Shown here: positions 23,414 to 35,999 of the stretch, piece by piece | How the letters are laid out: every line of letters begins with the position of its first letter | How positions within the stretch are numbered: position 1 is the stretch's first letter | Assembly: GCA_036927565.1 (NCBI GenBank) | Contig: JAYESD010000001.1 | Coordinates: forward strand, 36,555,146-36,619,145 | DNA: 64,000 bases | Reading direction: 5' to 3' | Source: Tuctoria greenei | Taxonomy: Eukaryota > Streptophyta > Magnoliopsida > Poales > Poaceae | Made by a program: the position numbers and the translations under genes | Notes under the pieces: generated by a model | Seen by the model: the letters and a program-made list of their open reading frames with translations, nothing else | Database searches by the model: none | What the model was told of the DNA's origin: nothing

Positions 23414-24405
23414 GGGGGAGTTTTCAAACTTTAGAAGTCTATATGTGAATCTAAAATTAAAATAATATGAGTATAGTATTCTATACATATATGACTTTGT
23501 GATTCCCATTACATGCTGAAAGTTCTTACTACATTACTCGTGTTATACATTTTGTAGTTTTTGCCATGTCTAGTAATTGGAATAATTACTTACACTAAAT
23601 CTGGTCATGGTCGAACTTTTTTGCTGTTTTGAAATTGTTGCATGCTCACAAGTGCTTTTAATCATAAAGAATTAATCAAGTAATCAACTCACATGTTGAG
23701 TTTTTATGAACAAATAGAAATGAGAAAAGATCAAGAGAATATGCATGTGTCGCACTTCTTCTTTTGAGGTGGCTTATAATTGCACTTAGATATGAACTTG
23801 GAAGAAGTTGTGTATGAGTAAAATCATGTCCTTAAGCCTCTGATTGTTAATTGACATAGGCTTGGCTTGGTTGGTTAGAATAAGGCAGATGCGGCATATA
23901 ATCTCTTGCAAATGTCATATGTTAAAAATTTGTGCTTTAAAGAAAAAAATTGCAGCAACAAGTGTCATGCTTTCAGGTATTGAAATAGTTAAGTTTGTGA
24001 GATCATGACTTGCTTAAATTGAAAATTACTTTTGTTCTCTATCATTGCTTACACTACTTTATATATCTCATTGCTGTGATTGTGTAAGTTACTTGAGAGT
24101 ATGACTTGGATGAGCTTTAATTTATATGTATATGTTATAATATGCTCATAACAATTAGAATTTCTCTTTTGTACCTTGCTGAATACATTGTCAAAGGGGG
24201 AGAAATTGATCACTCGTTGCACATATTCACAAGTGTTTTTGGTACGATTGCACAATTCTTCTCAGGGGGAGAAATATGTATGGGGGGAGAAATTTATTTC
24301 TATCTCATTTGATTTTCAAAAAGGGTGAGAAATTGTTTTCAAAACTTTTCATGCCAATGTTTAGATTTTAAGTGGTGTTGCCAATGCATTCATCAAAGGG
24401 GAGAT
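23414..24405 (+). other. Non-coding 3' region of Copia 2 with repeated purine tracts
   Basis: GAGGGGGAG follows the pol stop, and further tracts are at about 24192, 24264, 24281 and 24320, with the last at 24396-24403 before the 3' LTR. No ORF is present. It is colinear with 7316-8325 of Copia 1 apart from small indels. Confidence 0.75.
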
Positions 24406-26202
24406 TGTGAGACCTATCTGTGCTGAATACATTGGCTATGGCGATAAAAGTTATGAATACTACCAAAACACTTTTATCATCAATGTCCGACTCTAGGTCC
24501 GAGCTCCTGCAAGGTCCGACGATAGGTACGGCTTGTTTTGTTTAGCTCTGGCAAGGTCCAAAGATAAGTTCGACTTGTTTTGGGTAGCTTCGACAAGGTC
24601 CGACGTAAGGTCCGACTTCTTTGTCTAGGTCTGACTAGCTTTGATTAGCTCCGGCTCCAGGTCCGACTAGCTTTGGTAAGCTCCGGTGCTAGGTCCGACT
24701 AGCTTTGTTAAGCTTTGGTGCTAGGTCCTGCTAGCATTGGTAAGCTCCAGCGCTAGGTTCTGCTAGCTTTGGTAAGCTCTGGTTCAACGTCAGGTTAGCT
24801 TTGGCAAGGTTCAGAGCTTGATTGCAGTGGTTCTGCTTTTAACTTGCAATGATTCGTACTTTCTTTACATTGATGGACATTTTGTTTAGTAATTTTTTAC
24901 TAAGTTTTTGGTGTGTTTTGGTGGTTATGGTTGATTCTTTTTATGGGTTGCAACATGCTCATGTGAGGTGCTCACGTAAGGTGTTGTGGTTTCAGAACTA
25001 ACGAGAGTCAAGTCAAGGACTTGTGCTCAAAAGTATTGGTTGTTTATTCATGTGCAGGTGTTTCTTGAGTTCAAGACATGGCTGGTGACGGGATCCATTG
25101 AACTAGTCTTAGGGAGAAGATGAGGTTCAACAACCAAGTTCAGGAGGAATTGTGGTTGAGTTGATCGGGAGGTTGCACAGCATGTTTGAATCAAGAACAA
25201 TGCATATGAAGGTATTTTTGACGTCGTTGGAAGATGTTTGCACGTATGTAAGGAGTGCATGGACGTGGCTACATGGTTCTGAGGCGTGATGAAGATATGT
25301 GGACATAAAGAATTGGTCGGAAAGGTCCAACCGACTATGTTACAGACTCAAGCTGCGGCTGAGTCTGGTTTGACTCAAATATGGAAAGATTTGAGTTGAT
25401 TATGTTAGGATTTCGTGTGGGTCACGAATTTGGGTTTTTTTAGGAATGTGGGATACGTTCCTAATGTGTTTGGAAGTCTTAAGATTGCTTCTATGTGCGT
25501 ATAGAAGAGTCTTGAGCAGTTATGGAAAGATTCAATTCGTGAATTGAGTAGGATTAGAGTTCTAGTTAGGTTTGGGTTGGCCTAAGGGCTGGTTATGTAA
25601 GCAAGGGAGGACAGAGCTCGTGGTGCACAATTTTGGGGCTGTTTCTCTTGTGGTTTGATCAATAAAATTGATAGTTTGAAGGAACTTTTGTGACTTGTTC
25701 GTCTGACTTGTTTTCATCAAGTCTTTCTCGTCGAGTTTCTGCACAGCACTACCTTTCTTCGGTTGTTTTATCATAACTTAAGTTTTATAGATCCGATTGA
25801 TGTGATTCTTTTTGGGTTGTCCTCACAACTTAATTTTCTATCACATTTCGAAATTTTATGGTCATTGGATTTGTGGTTTCTGATCTACACGAGTTTCTTT
25901 GCAGTGTTCCAGAACTGTTTTTCTCGGGTAGGACAAATTGACATTTGTTCGATATTTCGATCGTAACTTGAGTTTCTCTCGACGGATTTGAGTGATTCTT
26001 GTTGTGTCGTCTTTGTGACTTGATTCTCTATTATATCTATCCTTTTTGTCATGGTGAAACATGTTTATATTAGTCGCACACACGGTTTCTTTAACATATC
26101 TATTTTCTGCCGAATGGCGTTTTCATTGCTTCCGCTGAAAAGTTTTAATCTACCAGTCACCCCCCCCCTCTAGTAGCTTTACACGTGCTCTTCGATCCTA
26201 CA
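24406..26202 (+). repeat. 3' LTR of Copia 2
   Basis: It begins TGTGAGACC and ends CCTACA before the CAATC duplication. The U3 repeat block is at about 24480-24815, and the TATA-position sequence TATGTAA is shared with the 5' LTR. Confidence 0.92.
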
Positions 26203-26207
26203 CAATC

Positions 26208-26933
26208 AAAAAAGAAACAATTCATCCAAGTATATGTATAAAAGAAGACTAAAGATAATATATTCATTATGGATAAACAAATATAAGAAAAGATACATAA
26301 GTCATACCTTTCCCAATTTGGACTTGGGACTAGAGGCTCTCCTCCCTACAGTCTATATCCACTAACGACTAAGAGAACTAGTGTATACAATAGAATGATG
26401 CACAAGTGGTGTGTGTTGAAGTGAGGGGTGTGGGGTCCTATTTATAGGTGGAGAAGGGTCGGTTCCCGCCACCAAAAGCATGCAAATCAGTCACCACTGA
26501 CTTCTTCAAGCCGGGAGGAGCCAACACGTGGAAGCTCACTGAGTTTGGCGCCAGGACCAGGTCGGCTGACTAGGGGGGTTGGCCGACCTGGTCTTTGCAC
26601 CGTTTCACGTGTGCTTTCTCCAGGTCACTTCCAGGTGGGTCCCCTCCCTTGATATAGGTACCACACCGTTGGATAGTCTTGGATACTTCTGTTTGTGGGC
26701 TATTTGATCCATGTGGTGCCACATGACAATGCTTTATTGGCTGGGATGATATTTTATAGGATCCATCCCCTTGTTTCCCTTCAATTCTGTATAAAATTCC
26801 TGGATGCACCAATTTATCCAAGGACAAAGTGGAAATAGGTCAAATAGAAAGGTGATGTGTGCAAGAAATGATATTTCCTTCACATGATCTAGTTATACTG
26901 ACGGGTGAAATTGGTATATAACAGCCGTCAACA
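26208..26933 (-). repeat. Athila-like LTR, second half
   Basis: It continues the LTR broken at 16798 and ends ...CCGTCAACA, the inverted partner of TGTTGACG at 16019. It holds a minus-strand TATA box (TATAAATA at 26439-26446). It is followed directly by integrase coding sequence of the Tat-like element, which is the insertion target. Confidence 0.82.
26439..26446 (-). promoter_or_regulatory. TATA box of the Athila-like LTR
   Basis: The minus strand reads CCACCTATAAATAGGACCCC, a strong plant TATA context within a GC-richer block. It lies in the part of the LTR expected to be the U3/R boundary. Confidence 0.55.
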
Positions 26934-27936
26934 CCCATAGTGCAAACGGAAGCTCCTCAATCTAGTTGGCACTATGCTTTTTCAAGCGTTCGTAGGTGCG
27001 GGTCTTGAGTCCCTTGAGAATCTCAGCATTTGTTCTCTCGGCTTGGCCATTACTTGCCAGATGAGCTACTGATGCGAAGCTGATGTTGATGCTGAGGTCT
27101 TCACAATACTCTTGAAAGGCTGCAGTTGTGAATTGGGTTCCATTGTTAGTGATGACTCTGTTTGGGACCCCAAATCTGCAGACAATAGACTTCAAGAACA
27201 TGATCACTGACTACTTTTTGATTGTCACAAGGGGAGTTGCTTCCGAACACTTTGTGAACCTTTCTATGGCGACGTATAAAAACTGATACCCTTCGACAGC
27301 TTTTGGGAAAGGTCCCAAAATATCCATCCCCCACACAGCGAATGGCCATGAGGGAGGAATCATCTGCAATGACTGCACTAGTGTGTGGATCTGCTTCACG
27401 TGAAACAAGAACGCTTTGCATCTCTTGACCAGCTCGAATGCATCCTAGAGAGTTGTAGGCTAGTAAAAACCATGTTGAAAAGCCTTACCGACCAGCGTGC
27501 GGGATGATGTGTGATTCTCACACTTGCCTCCATGGATCTCTACAAGGAGCTCACAACCTTCTTCCCATGAAATGCATCGCAATAGGATTCCATTGGCACC
27601 ACGTCAGTAGAGATCCCCTTCTATCAATGTGTATTTTTTGGCCATCCGGACAATCCATTTAGCAGATACAACATCTTCAGGAAGGATGTTGTCCTTCAAG
27701 TAGTCTTGGACCTCCGGGATCCATGCGTCGAGACTAACTTGAGCTTCTGGATCTTGCGCGTCAGCTTCCTCGAAGCTTTCTGTGGCGCCTATGATCCTTG
27801 GTGGACGCCATGGTAACAGGGCCATTAGGATCGCTAGCTTAGAGATGCTAGTCGCGTCCCCATCAATCAGTTCAGCAGGCTGAGCGACAGGTGCTGCTAA
27901 TCTCCTGACAAAAACTCCATCAGGTGCCGTAGCCAC
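26934..27936 (-). pseudogene. Tat-like integrase, C-terminally cut
   Basis: On the minus strand, 27604-27936 reads the linker after RNase H and the start of integrase (DAWIPEVQDYL...IEGDLY). The core follows with the first catalytic D in WGMDILGPFPKA (about 27310-27340). The second catalytic position reads ITNNGTQF instead of DNGTQF, so this Asp is lost. The Glu is kept (NGQAERTNAEIL). Frameshifts and stops separate these parts, and at LPFALWG the reading runs into the Athila-like LTR. It would have inserted element DNA into chromosomes; it is now inactive. Confidence 0.8.
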
Positions 27937-28834
27937 GGTAGAAGCCTTCGTTGAGAGGTCATTAGCTTCAGGGTTGTTGAGACACTAGACATGGCACAGG
28001 TCCAGGACCTGGAAATCTTTCTGTAACTTCAAGACTTTATGAAGAAATGCTGCTAGCTGAGGGTTATTGCAACCGCATTCGCCTTTGACTTATTTGATGA
28101 TGAGTTGTGAATCACCATTTAACAGCAGATGTTGGACGATGAATGATAGCATCATCTTTAGTCTGCAAATGGGATCTTTGTATTCCACCATTTTATTCAC
28201 CGCCTTCAAATCAAGACGGACCATGTATTTTACTTGCTCACCTGTCGATACGAGGAGCAAAATTCTAGCTCTAGCCCCCTCCTTCTACATGGAGCTGTCG
28301 AAGTAGAGGGTCCAGTGACACTCTGTGAAGACTGGGACCTTTGGTTTCGGCTTCTCTTCATTAGGGCCCCGCGGACCATATGGAGATGGAGTCCACTCTA
28401 GGAAGTCAGCTAGTGCCTGGCTCTTGATGGCATGTCGATGCAAGAACTCTAGATCGAATTCTACCAACTCTGCAACCCACTTTGCAATATTTCGCGTTGA
28501 ATTGGCATTATGCAGGATAGCTCGCAGTGGATAAGAAGTTACCACTAATATCTTGTGAGATTGAAAGTAGTGACAAAGCTTTTTGAGGCAATAAGAACTG
28601 CATACAGAAGCTTGTGCACCTCAAGATATCGAGTCTTGGCGTCGTGAAGGACCTCGCTGATGAAGTAGACACATTGTTGTATAGTCTGAACCCTCCCAGG
28701 GTGTCCGGATCTCCTTCGTGAGTTGTTGGGACCATCCCGAAGGGGTCCGACATGTTGTCTTGTAAAAGTTGGTCCACAGGTACCCGTCCTTTAGAACCCA
28801 TGCCTGGGGGCTGGGACCCAGACTCGGCTTGATG
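27937..28834 (-). pseudogene. Tat-like RNase H (3' part) and second RNase H
   Basis: The piece right next to the LARD reads ...QQCVYFISEVLHDAKTRY and then, after a frameshift, VTSYPLRAILHNANSTRNIAKW and KSQALADFLEWTPSP, the end of the Gypsy RNase H. Next comes TLYFDSS at about 28300, the first acidic motif of an archaeal-type RNase H, then GDSQLIIK and a degraded end near 27960. The second RNase H is characteristic of the Tat group. Several stops break it. Confidence 0.75.
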
Positions 28835-28839
28835 ATTAC
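28835..28839. repeat. Target-site duplication ATTAC of the LARD, left copy
   Basis: ATTAC precedes TGTGGGGACC at 28840 and is repeated at 43764-43768 after the right LTR. The two flanks join in frame within Tat-like RNase H, confirming that this is one insertion. Confidence 0.92.
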
Positions 28840-31800
28840 TGTGGGGACCGGAGTCCACACATCTGAGGATCTCATTGGGTGGTGCCGTGCAATGCGGCAC
28901 CTAACATCATACACAAAAAGGATACCAAAACATATAAAGTTTTCATTTTATAATAAGAAGAGTTTACAAAAGAGTGTACAATAGAAGTACACACGCAGCG
29001 GAAAATACATACTCATCATCTCACCTAACTAAGCAGGAGAGAAGTCGTCCATGCCCTAGGACGATTCTCACTAGCAACATGAAGAACATTCAGCAGCAAC
29101 GTAGTTCACATGAGATTTATCTCGACACCTCGAGTCTCATGTACAACCTGAACAGCAGAAATAAAACTAATACCTGCAAAAATTGTTAAAGCGCAAACGT
29201 GAGCATAAGGCTCAGCAAGACTAACCCGTCTCACTAGACATATGCAGGGGTGAATACTAAGCATAGGTAAGGAATAGCATAAAAGACTCGCCTACAAGTG
29301 GATCCTTATAATCATGTTTTAAGTAGCAAACGACATTCTTCGGGCACGGCACATCATAGACTCCACAATCAAACAAGAAACGCTTTGCCGATGATATGAC
29401 ATGCCCCAAAGCACGTAATGCTATTACAGCTAAAGTATGGCGAAACTGTAAACTTTTAATTGTACTATCTCTAAATCATACAAGGTTGCAAAGCAATTAT
29501 AGTTCAATACAATATGATTTTTCTGGCTTCTTTAGTATTTACTACGTCACGACACAGTGAACAAGTGGTACTCTATTACCGCGAGGGACGGTGATTGCAA
29601 TCAGGACACACCTGGACTGCACGACACGCACACTCGCGTGGGAGACACATACGTGCTCTCCTCCCCGCGTCATATGTGGCCACCTTTCACCCAAGACCCC
29701 AATGTCGACAAACCCCTTCATCCCGAGCAAAAGGTCCCCTACACGGACACGTTGAAGTTGCCCGCTAGAAGATTTACACCTTTATGCCTTCGCATCTCCA
29801 TTCAAGGACAACCGAGGAGTCTCCACACTACAGTCTAAAGTTACATCAGTTTAATGGGTCCCATATACCATTATGCAACCGGTACAATTCAAACTTGCCC
29901 AACGGTGCCGCATACGGCACGGTCCTCAAGGGACACCGGTAGGGCTATGCGACTGAGACTCAATTCTCGCCGCTTCCTATCCATTTCCTGCCCGGTCTCA
30001 ATTTCATTATATTAATCCATTTTCTATTTAACAAATCCTGTGAGATATGTCCTACATCTCTCGCGAGTAGATTCCAACTACTTTACTTCTACCGGATTTC
30101 CTATGCATTAGCAAAGCAGTTACTACAGGTCAAACTGTAACTCGTTCCAACCAAACCCTAGGATTTGTGGTCATGCAAGTGGAGTATCAAACACCTTATA
30201 CGTAATGCACAATATAAACTGAAGACGTAAGTGAATAAAACTGGAAAACTTTGAAAAGCTCTTAAATGCAAACCGGGGCTTGCCTTAGTTTGCGACTCGA
30301 ATAAATGTCAATTGTTAGTGGTCCTTCTGTGCGGACTCCGCCAAGGACTGCAAGTGGACACCCTGGCCTTCTCCTCCAAGCAAAACTTCTCGTCGATCAC
30401 CTATCAGCACGTTCCTATCGACATGATATGCATATAAGTAATTAAGTAATTAAGTAATTTAAGAATAGACTCCACGGGGTTGTGTAAACTCTAAGAACGA
30501 GGAGTTTGACTAGGAAGGACAGACATGCCTCTTTTGTGTGGATGAACAAAGGATAGAGTCAAGTGGTCATTGTAGTATCGAGATGTGAATTGAAAGGTGC
30601 AATGTAAGCACACATTGCAACTTGGCACTCAACACTCGACGCTATGCCACTCAAGGACGATACAGCTGAATGGTGTGGAAGTGTTGGACTGGTAGTGTAA
30701 GGATGACCTAAGAGTCAAGGTGGCATAGTAGTGTCGAGATAAGCACTGAAAGGTGAATGTAATGACACATCGCAATTTAGCACTCGACACTTGGAGCTAT
30801 GCCGCTCAAAGGGTGATAAGGTAGAATGGTGAAGAAGCATTACTAGACGTTGTGATGTAAGGAAGACTAAGTGATCAAGATGGAGCATTGAAAGCTTAAG
30901 GCATGAGTGAACTGTGCAACAAGAGGTTGTGACTTAGAAGTCGACCAATGAAGTTACACCAACTCATTAAGGAGTAAACCTAATTACGTGACAAGTGGGG
31001 TCGCAGGGTTCTGATAAGGATGAAACAAGGTGAAACCCATGCGACACTTGGGAGTGAAGTGAGGTCAACATTCTTTGTACTTAAGACGTCATAACGAGCC
31101 TTGTTAACCTGACGTGAGTACTGAGACAACATTCAAATGACCTTTAGGTAATGTAGTTTCTACGGCAAGCTTCTCGAGCATCGTTCAAGTGCTTACGTGA
31201 CACTATTGCAGTGTCCTTTGCAAGATTGTCCAGATGAGCTCGGTGAACTCCTGGAACTCGAACATGATGCGAGACCTTGTCGTGATGGTCATGCTTTGCC
31301 ATCACGGGAAGATCGGATTAGCCAAGCCCACATCGACCCGAACTCGTCAATAGGGTGATCGGAATACCGAACACCACCTTGTGAGTCTTAAGGCTAGTGA
31401 TGTCGACTCGGTTGTTGATAAGCGACTCGACGAACCTGTCGTAAAAGAAGGGGTACACCAAGTTAACCAATCCTGTGATCGGCTACGGAACATCCTCGAC
31501 ACAACCAAGGAACTCTTATCCAAGGTCCCGCTTGGTCTAGTTCTCCTTGTTGGTCGCAACGTTCTTGCATACCTCTACTCCAAGTCATCGGTGATCACCG
31601 AACCACTTGGTTTGACCTAGAAGGCATTTCATCAAGCACCCTAGCTACACCTAGGACTTGACGACTCTCACCTCGGCTAAACCCTAATTTGGCTAAACGA
31701 CCATTGTACGACGAGTCGTGATGGTGTTTCAGCACCACACACATCACAAGCATCCTTCATCTCGATGCCAGGACACGATAACGGCTCGGAGCGTCACGAC

Positions 31801-33920
31801 GACGTCATATGGTCAACGACATCGACGCGTCTCATGGTGGAGCATCACGAGCACATACGGACAAGTTAACGTGATCCAAAGGATAAAGAAGGTCAACTTG
31901 GGGACTCCTATAGGAATGATATCAATGCGGAACATGGACGTAGGACTTGATGACATATGAGTACCATTAGGGGTCACGACTAACGGACTTCGATGACGTC
32001 AAAGAAGATATTTCAGGGGAAGACTCGCCTTGTAGGCATTTCGCCGAACATCTTGGGTGTGTATTTGATTTCCGTCGCTTCATCACCATTCAAAGGATAT
32101 CTTGGCACTTAGGCTTGTCGGTTGCGACATCATCCTACCCCTGCATTATAGACCAGTTATAAACATCAACAAAGTTGGTTCTTTCCTCGTGAACATTTCA
32201 TCGAACACCTTGGATGCAGTCACCGATCTAATCACTCTTGCAAATAAGAGCTAACCTTGGATCAATGGTCGATACCATTGTGTCAACGACGCGTTTTGGG
32301 ATCTCATACATCACATACATCCCTCGCTTTGCTGGTTGGGTGTAACCATGGCACGGAACGGGGCGACGATGTCGGGCGTCGACCACCGGTTGGGGCGCGG
32401 CAAGGCATGGGCATGGTCAGCAGAAGGCGGCTATGGTGTGCAGGCTCGGCGTGTGCAACAGCGACCATGGCGCGCTGGAATTGGAATAGGGCACAAGCAG
32501 GATGGCACAACCATGGTACGGGTGGTCGGCGTGGCGCAGCCTGTAGCGGCGGCTGGAACGCGACGCGCAACAGTGGGATGGGCGCAGCGTCGGCGGCCAG
32601 GGCACACAGCCACAGGAGGGCAAGGGGGCACGATTGCCGGCAAGGCGATGCAGCAGCGTGGAGGGCGGTCGGTGAAGGAGCAGAACGGCGAGAGCAGCAA
32701 GCGCAGACCAAGGCGCGTCTGTGGGCGGCAAGCCGGAGCACGGGGACAGCGCGGCAGCGCTGGGGCGTGGGCGCTGCTGGGACTCCGTCGAACGGACGGC
32801 CGGCGGGGTGGTGCGGCTCCGGGCGCGGGGCGCAGCAGCGCGGCGTCGGCGTGGGGCGGTCGAGCGCGGGGCATGCGGCGTCGGGACGGCATCGGAGGCG
32901 AGGAGGCGGCCGACTCGGGAGACGCGGGCGGCTTCGGCGCGGCAGAGGTGCGGGCGCGTGAGCAACAGCCAGAAGTGCGGTGATAAGGACGAGAGAGGAA
33001 GAAGCGAAGTTGCTTTTGTGGCCATGAGGATAGACATGACATGTGGGACCCACTCCAATTTTTTTCCCTTTATCCACTTCATTCCATATGTAAAATATCT
33101 CCATCCACTGAGTAGCTTACCAGTGGGGTCCACCTTTTCCCTAGTACTGAGGATAAGTATGACATGTGGGTTCCACTCTCTTCTCCCTTCTCTTTTCAAA
33201 ATTCAAATGGAGCTAGCAGACATGCTTCAAAAATATTCAACTTTGGCCCAATGACTAAATAAAATATGGAGAATTTTATGGTGCAATCAGATTTCAAAAC
33301 TGAGCAAGTTGAATTTGAACTCAGGTTTGAATTTGAATTCAAGTGGTGACACTTGACTCAAGGAAATAAATAGTAGATTAGGTTCAAAAATCCTGAAACT
33401 TTGAAGTTAACCTTTTTGAACCATAAGGGAACATAGGAAAAATTTGGAGTTGATTTGGACAAGTTTGAGCACAAAGTTTAAATTTGAAGTCGACGTTGAT
33501 TAAACTCTCAGTACGTGTCCAATAAATGGGAAACGTGCTTCAAAAATTTTGAAACTTTACCGAGTCTATTTGGAATATTAGAAGGTCATAGAAAAATTTA
33601 CGGCATGAGATTTGAATATTTTCAGATGTCCCATTTTAGGGTTGGAATAATTCCTTTTTCTTTCTCTCTATCTTGTTTTCTTTTCCCCTTTATTTTTTTT
33701 CATTGAAAATGTGAATACTTGGAAATTAAGGATTTTACACCTTAAGTTCCAATATACATTAGCAAACATGTTCTGTATGTAAAATTTTAAAAGTCCCTAT
33801 TTTAAGTGAACATTGGTTAACTCATATGGTTCATGTGAGTTTGGATTTCCAAGTCCATTTTCAAAAATTTTTAAGTTCGCATTTTTGCGTTTTTGTTCTT
33901 CCGAAAAACAGGCTTTTACA
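28840..33920 (-). repeat. 3' LTR of the LARD (left copy)
   Basis: It starts TGTGGGGACC and ends GGCTTTTACA on the plus strand. It contains a ~154-base tandem duplication (about 30568-30875) and a GC-rich block (32330-33000) with long but meaningless open frames in several phases. A short conserved hairpin block is at 28875-28899. Confidence 0.9.
32330..33000 (-). other. GC-rich, CpG-dense block in the LARD LTR
   Basis: The base composition differs sharply from the AT-rich surroundings. Open frames here run in four or more phases at once, the usual effect of high GC rather than of coding. The copy in the right LTR (42170-42830) has an 11-base deletion at about 42800 relative to this one, which shifts the longest frame. 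It may be the promoter/5' leader part of the LTR; I see no clear TATA box. Confidence 0.55.
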
Positions 33921-35097
33921 ATCCTTCCCCCTTAAAGGAATCTCGTCCCGAGATTCTAACAAGTAGAATAACAGAAATGATGAGGGGGCGATCCGTAAAA
34001 GAGGGTCATTGACTAAGGAAAATGACAATGCCCTTAAAGACTTGGGTTCTACGAAATAGTGATTATCTTCAGACATCTTAAGAAATTCTAAAGTCTGCTT
34101 CAATTGATTCCAATCATTAAGTTGATAATCTTGACAGGATGCTCGACATGACCATATCACGTCGTAAAACTTTCACGTCTGTTACTGACCCTTTATTGTT
34201 GTACTCTTACACTGACATGACATCCTGTTCTGTCCTAATCTTGACTTGAAGAATTAACACTTGTTCTCTGCTTCTCTAGGTCACCATGATAGTTTAAAAC
34301 TATATGTGCATTGATTCTTGGTTGCTTGCTTGGTTTTGCATAGGTCCTTATAACTCGATGTGGTATTTCCCTTGACATGAGTTAAGATGGTTTACGAGGT
34401 TAAACAACAATCATTAACCTCGTTTGATGTTTAGTCAACCATAGGATTCTTAGCTGTAGCATAAGAGTAGCAAGGAACTCAACACTCTTATGTGGGCAAA
34501 ACAGCAGGAATACCGAAGATATGGGGACTACAAGGTTTTTGGGTATATCAACATCTTCAAACAATAGAAATAGAAGATGAAGACCCTTTGCGGTGGCACA
34601 CGAGGATTTAAGGATTCAGTATCCTCATATGTTTCGACACAGCAAAGAACTCAATCATATGGTAACTACAAGGTAATTAGTGTAGCAAGGTTACCATATA
34701 ACAACGTAAGATCTTAGATGGATCCAAAGAGTTTCAATAGGTTGACAATCGAACGGTATCCTCGCGAGGAAGGAGACTTCATGGATTTTACAAGGTTGAT
34801 CATCGAACTGATGACCACTCGATGACGAACGGTATAGTTGCAACAATCAAGGTACTTAAACCTAACAAGTCAAGGATGGAAGTCCAAGTGTTTGTTTAGT
34901 TGCAAGGGGGGTTGAGTAATTGGATTCCCAAGTATTACTCAATGACAAGGACATCAACAATGTAAGAAATCAAATGAGGATGGTGAAATGATCGTAGTCA
35001 TTAGACACCTTAGAATAGTTTGAATGGGGTACACAATCTTACTTTAAATTTTAGTATTATCATGCATTCCATCATTGGTGTTACATTGGTAATGATG

Positions 35098-35220
35098 CTT
35101 CATGATGCATCATATGTTGTATGGTGCAATGAATATGCATATGGTATGGTGCAAATGGTGCATATGTATGGTGCAAATGATGCATATGTATGATGCAAAT
35201 GGTGCACATGCATGGTGCAG
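35098..35220. repeat. Short tandem repeat rich in ATGCAT/GGTGCA words
   Basis: Words such as ATGGTGCAAATGGTGCATAT recur every ~20-24 bases with small changes. The stretch is nearly all composed of TGCA, ATG and CAT motifs, so it can form many short hairpins. No function is evident. Confidence 0.6.
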
Positions 35221-35999
35221 TAGTTTTTATAGTTTGAGCAAGACTAAATGAACAACACCCACAAAACTCAAGTACTGTCTGATGATTTGCAAGGATTGGA
35301 TACCATGGTCGTGAAAGACACTCAATGAGTAGCGTTACCTTCATGACTCGACCACAGTTAAGGAATTCATAACGGGACGATTGATAAGGAATGTGGGAAA
35401 TATACCACGTTATCTCGACCTTTCGAAAGCTTGTGCATGTTCTACTCAACTTGATTGTATCTTCATCAGAAGAAAAACAACTCACTATATGTCTCTAGTG
35501 ATGCTTCACTTAACCTTCGCTTCGATCTGGCAAGAGGAACTGATATCCTTAGTGATCACTTTTAGTGGAGTTGAAGTCACACTTCTTCTTTGAGTAACTC
35601 AATCTGGTGGTGGATGTTGGATCCTCTTGAAGATGTGATCTTACTTGATCGTCTTCTTGTTGACACGACTCGTTGTAACCAAGGTGGATGGTTGAACATC
35701 ACATTTACTTTAGTGCTCGCCTTCCCCCTTAAAGTTCCAAACCAGGATGTTGGAGCGTACTTCAAACAATCCTCATGGGAAGACGAGATGCAACTCAAGT
35801 AATTGCGACCTGCGTTCAACATCACAAGATATGCTGTGGCAAGTCACATAAATCAGACACTATTATGCCTATCCAAGGAAAAAGGCTTCAAATAAGTTTA
35901 ACACTCCATTCGACTTGGTAAATAGTTAAATCCTAACTCTTGGTCGGTTAAGACATTCCTCGAGTTGAAATCGAGAACCGAATGCCTAACAAAAACCAA

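Larger units (their letters stand above)
16799..26202 (+). mobile_element. Sirevirus-type Copia element 2, full length but RT-deleted
   Basis: It is bounded by the target duplication CAATC (16794-16798 and 26203-26207) and is the same family as Copia 1, colinear throughout. It is more decayed: the gag start codon is lost (ATA), there are many stops, and 686 bases covering most of RT are missing compared with Copia 1. Because it sits inside the Athila-like LTR, it inserted after that element. Confidence 0.92.

Noticed and set aside
31381..31620. 79-codon frame present in both LARD LTRs (also 41235-41474)
   Set aside because: The two LTRs were identical when the element inserted, so presence in both is not evidence of selection; no known domain.
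32304..33104. 267-codon open frame on the minus strand as a gene
   Set aside because: It lies in a GC-rich LTR block with several overlapping frames, and the matching right LTR has an 11-base deletion that shifts it.
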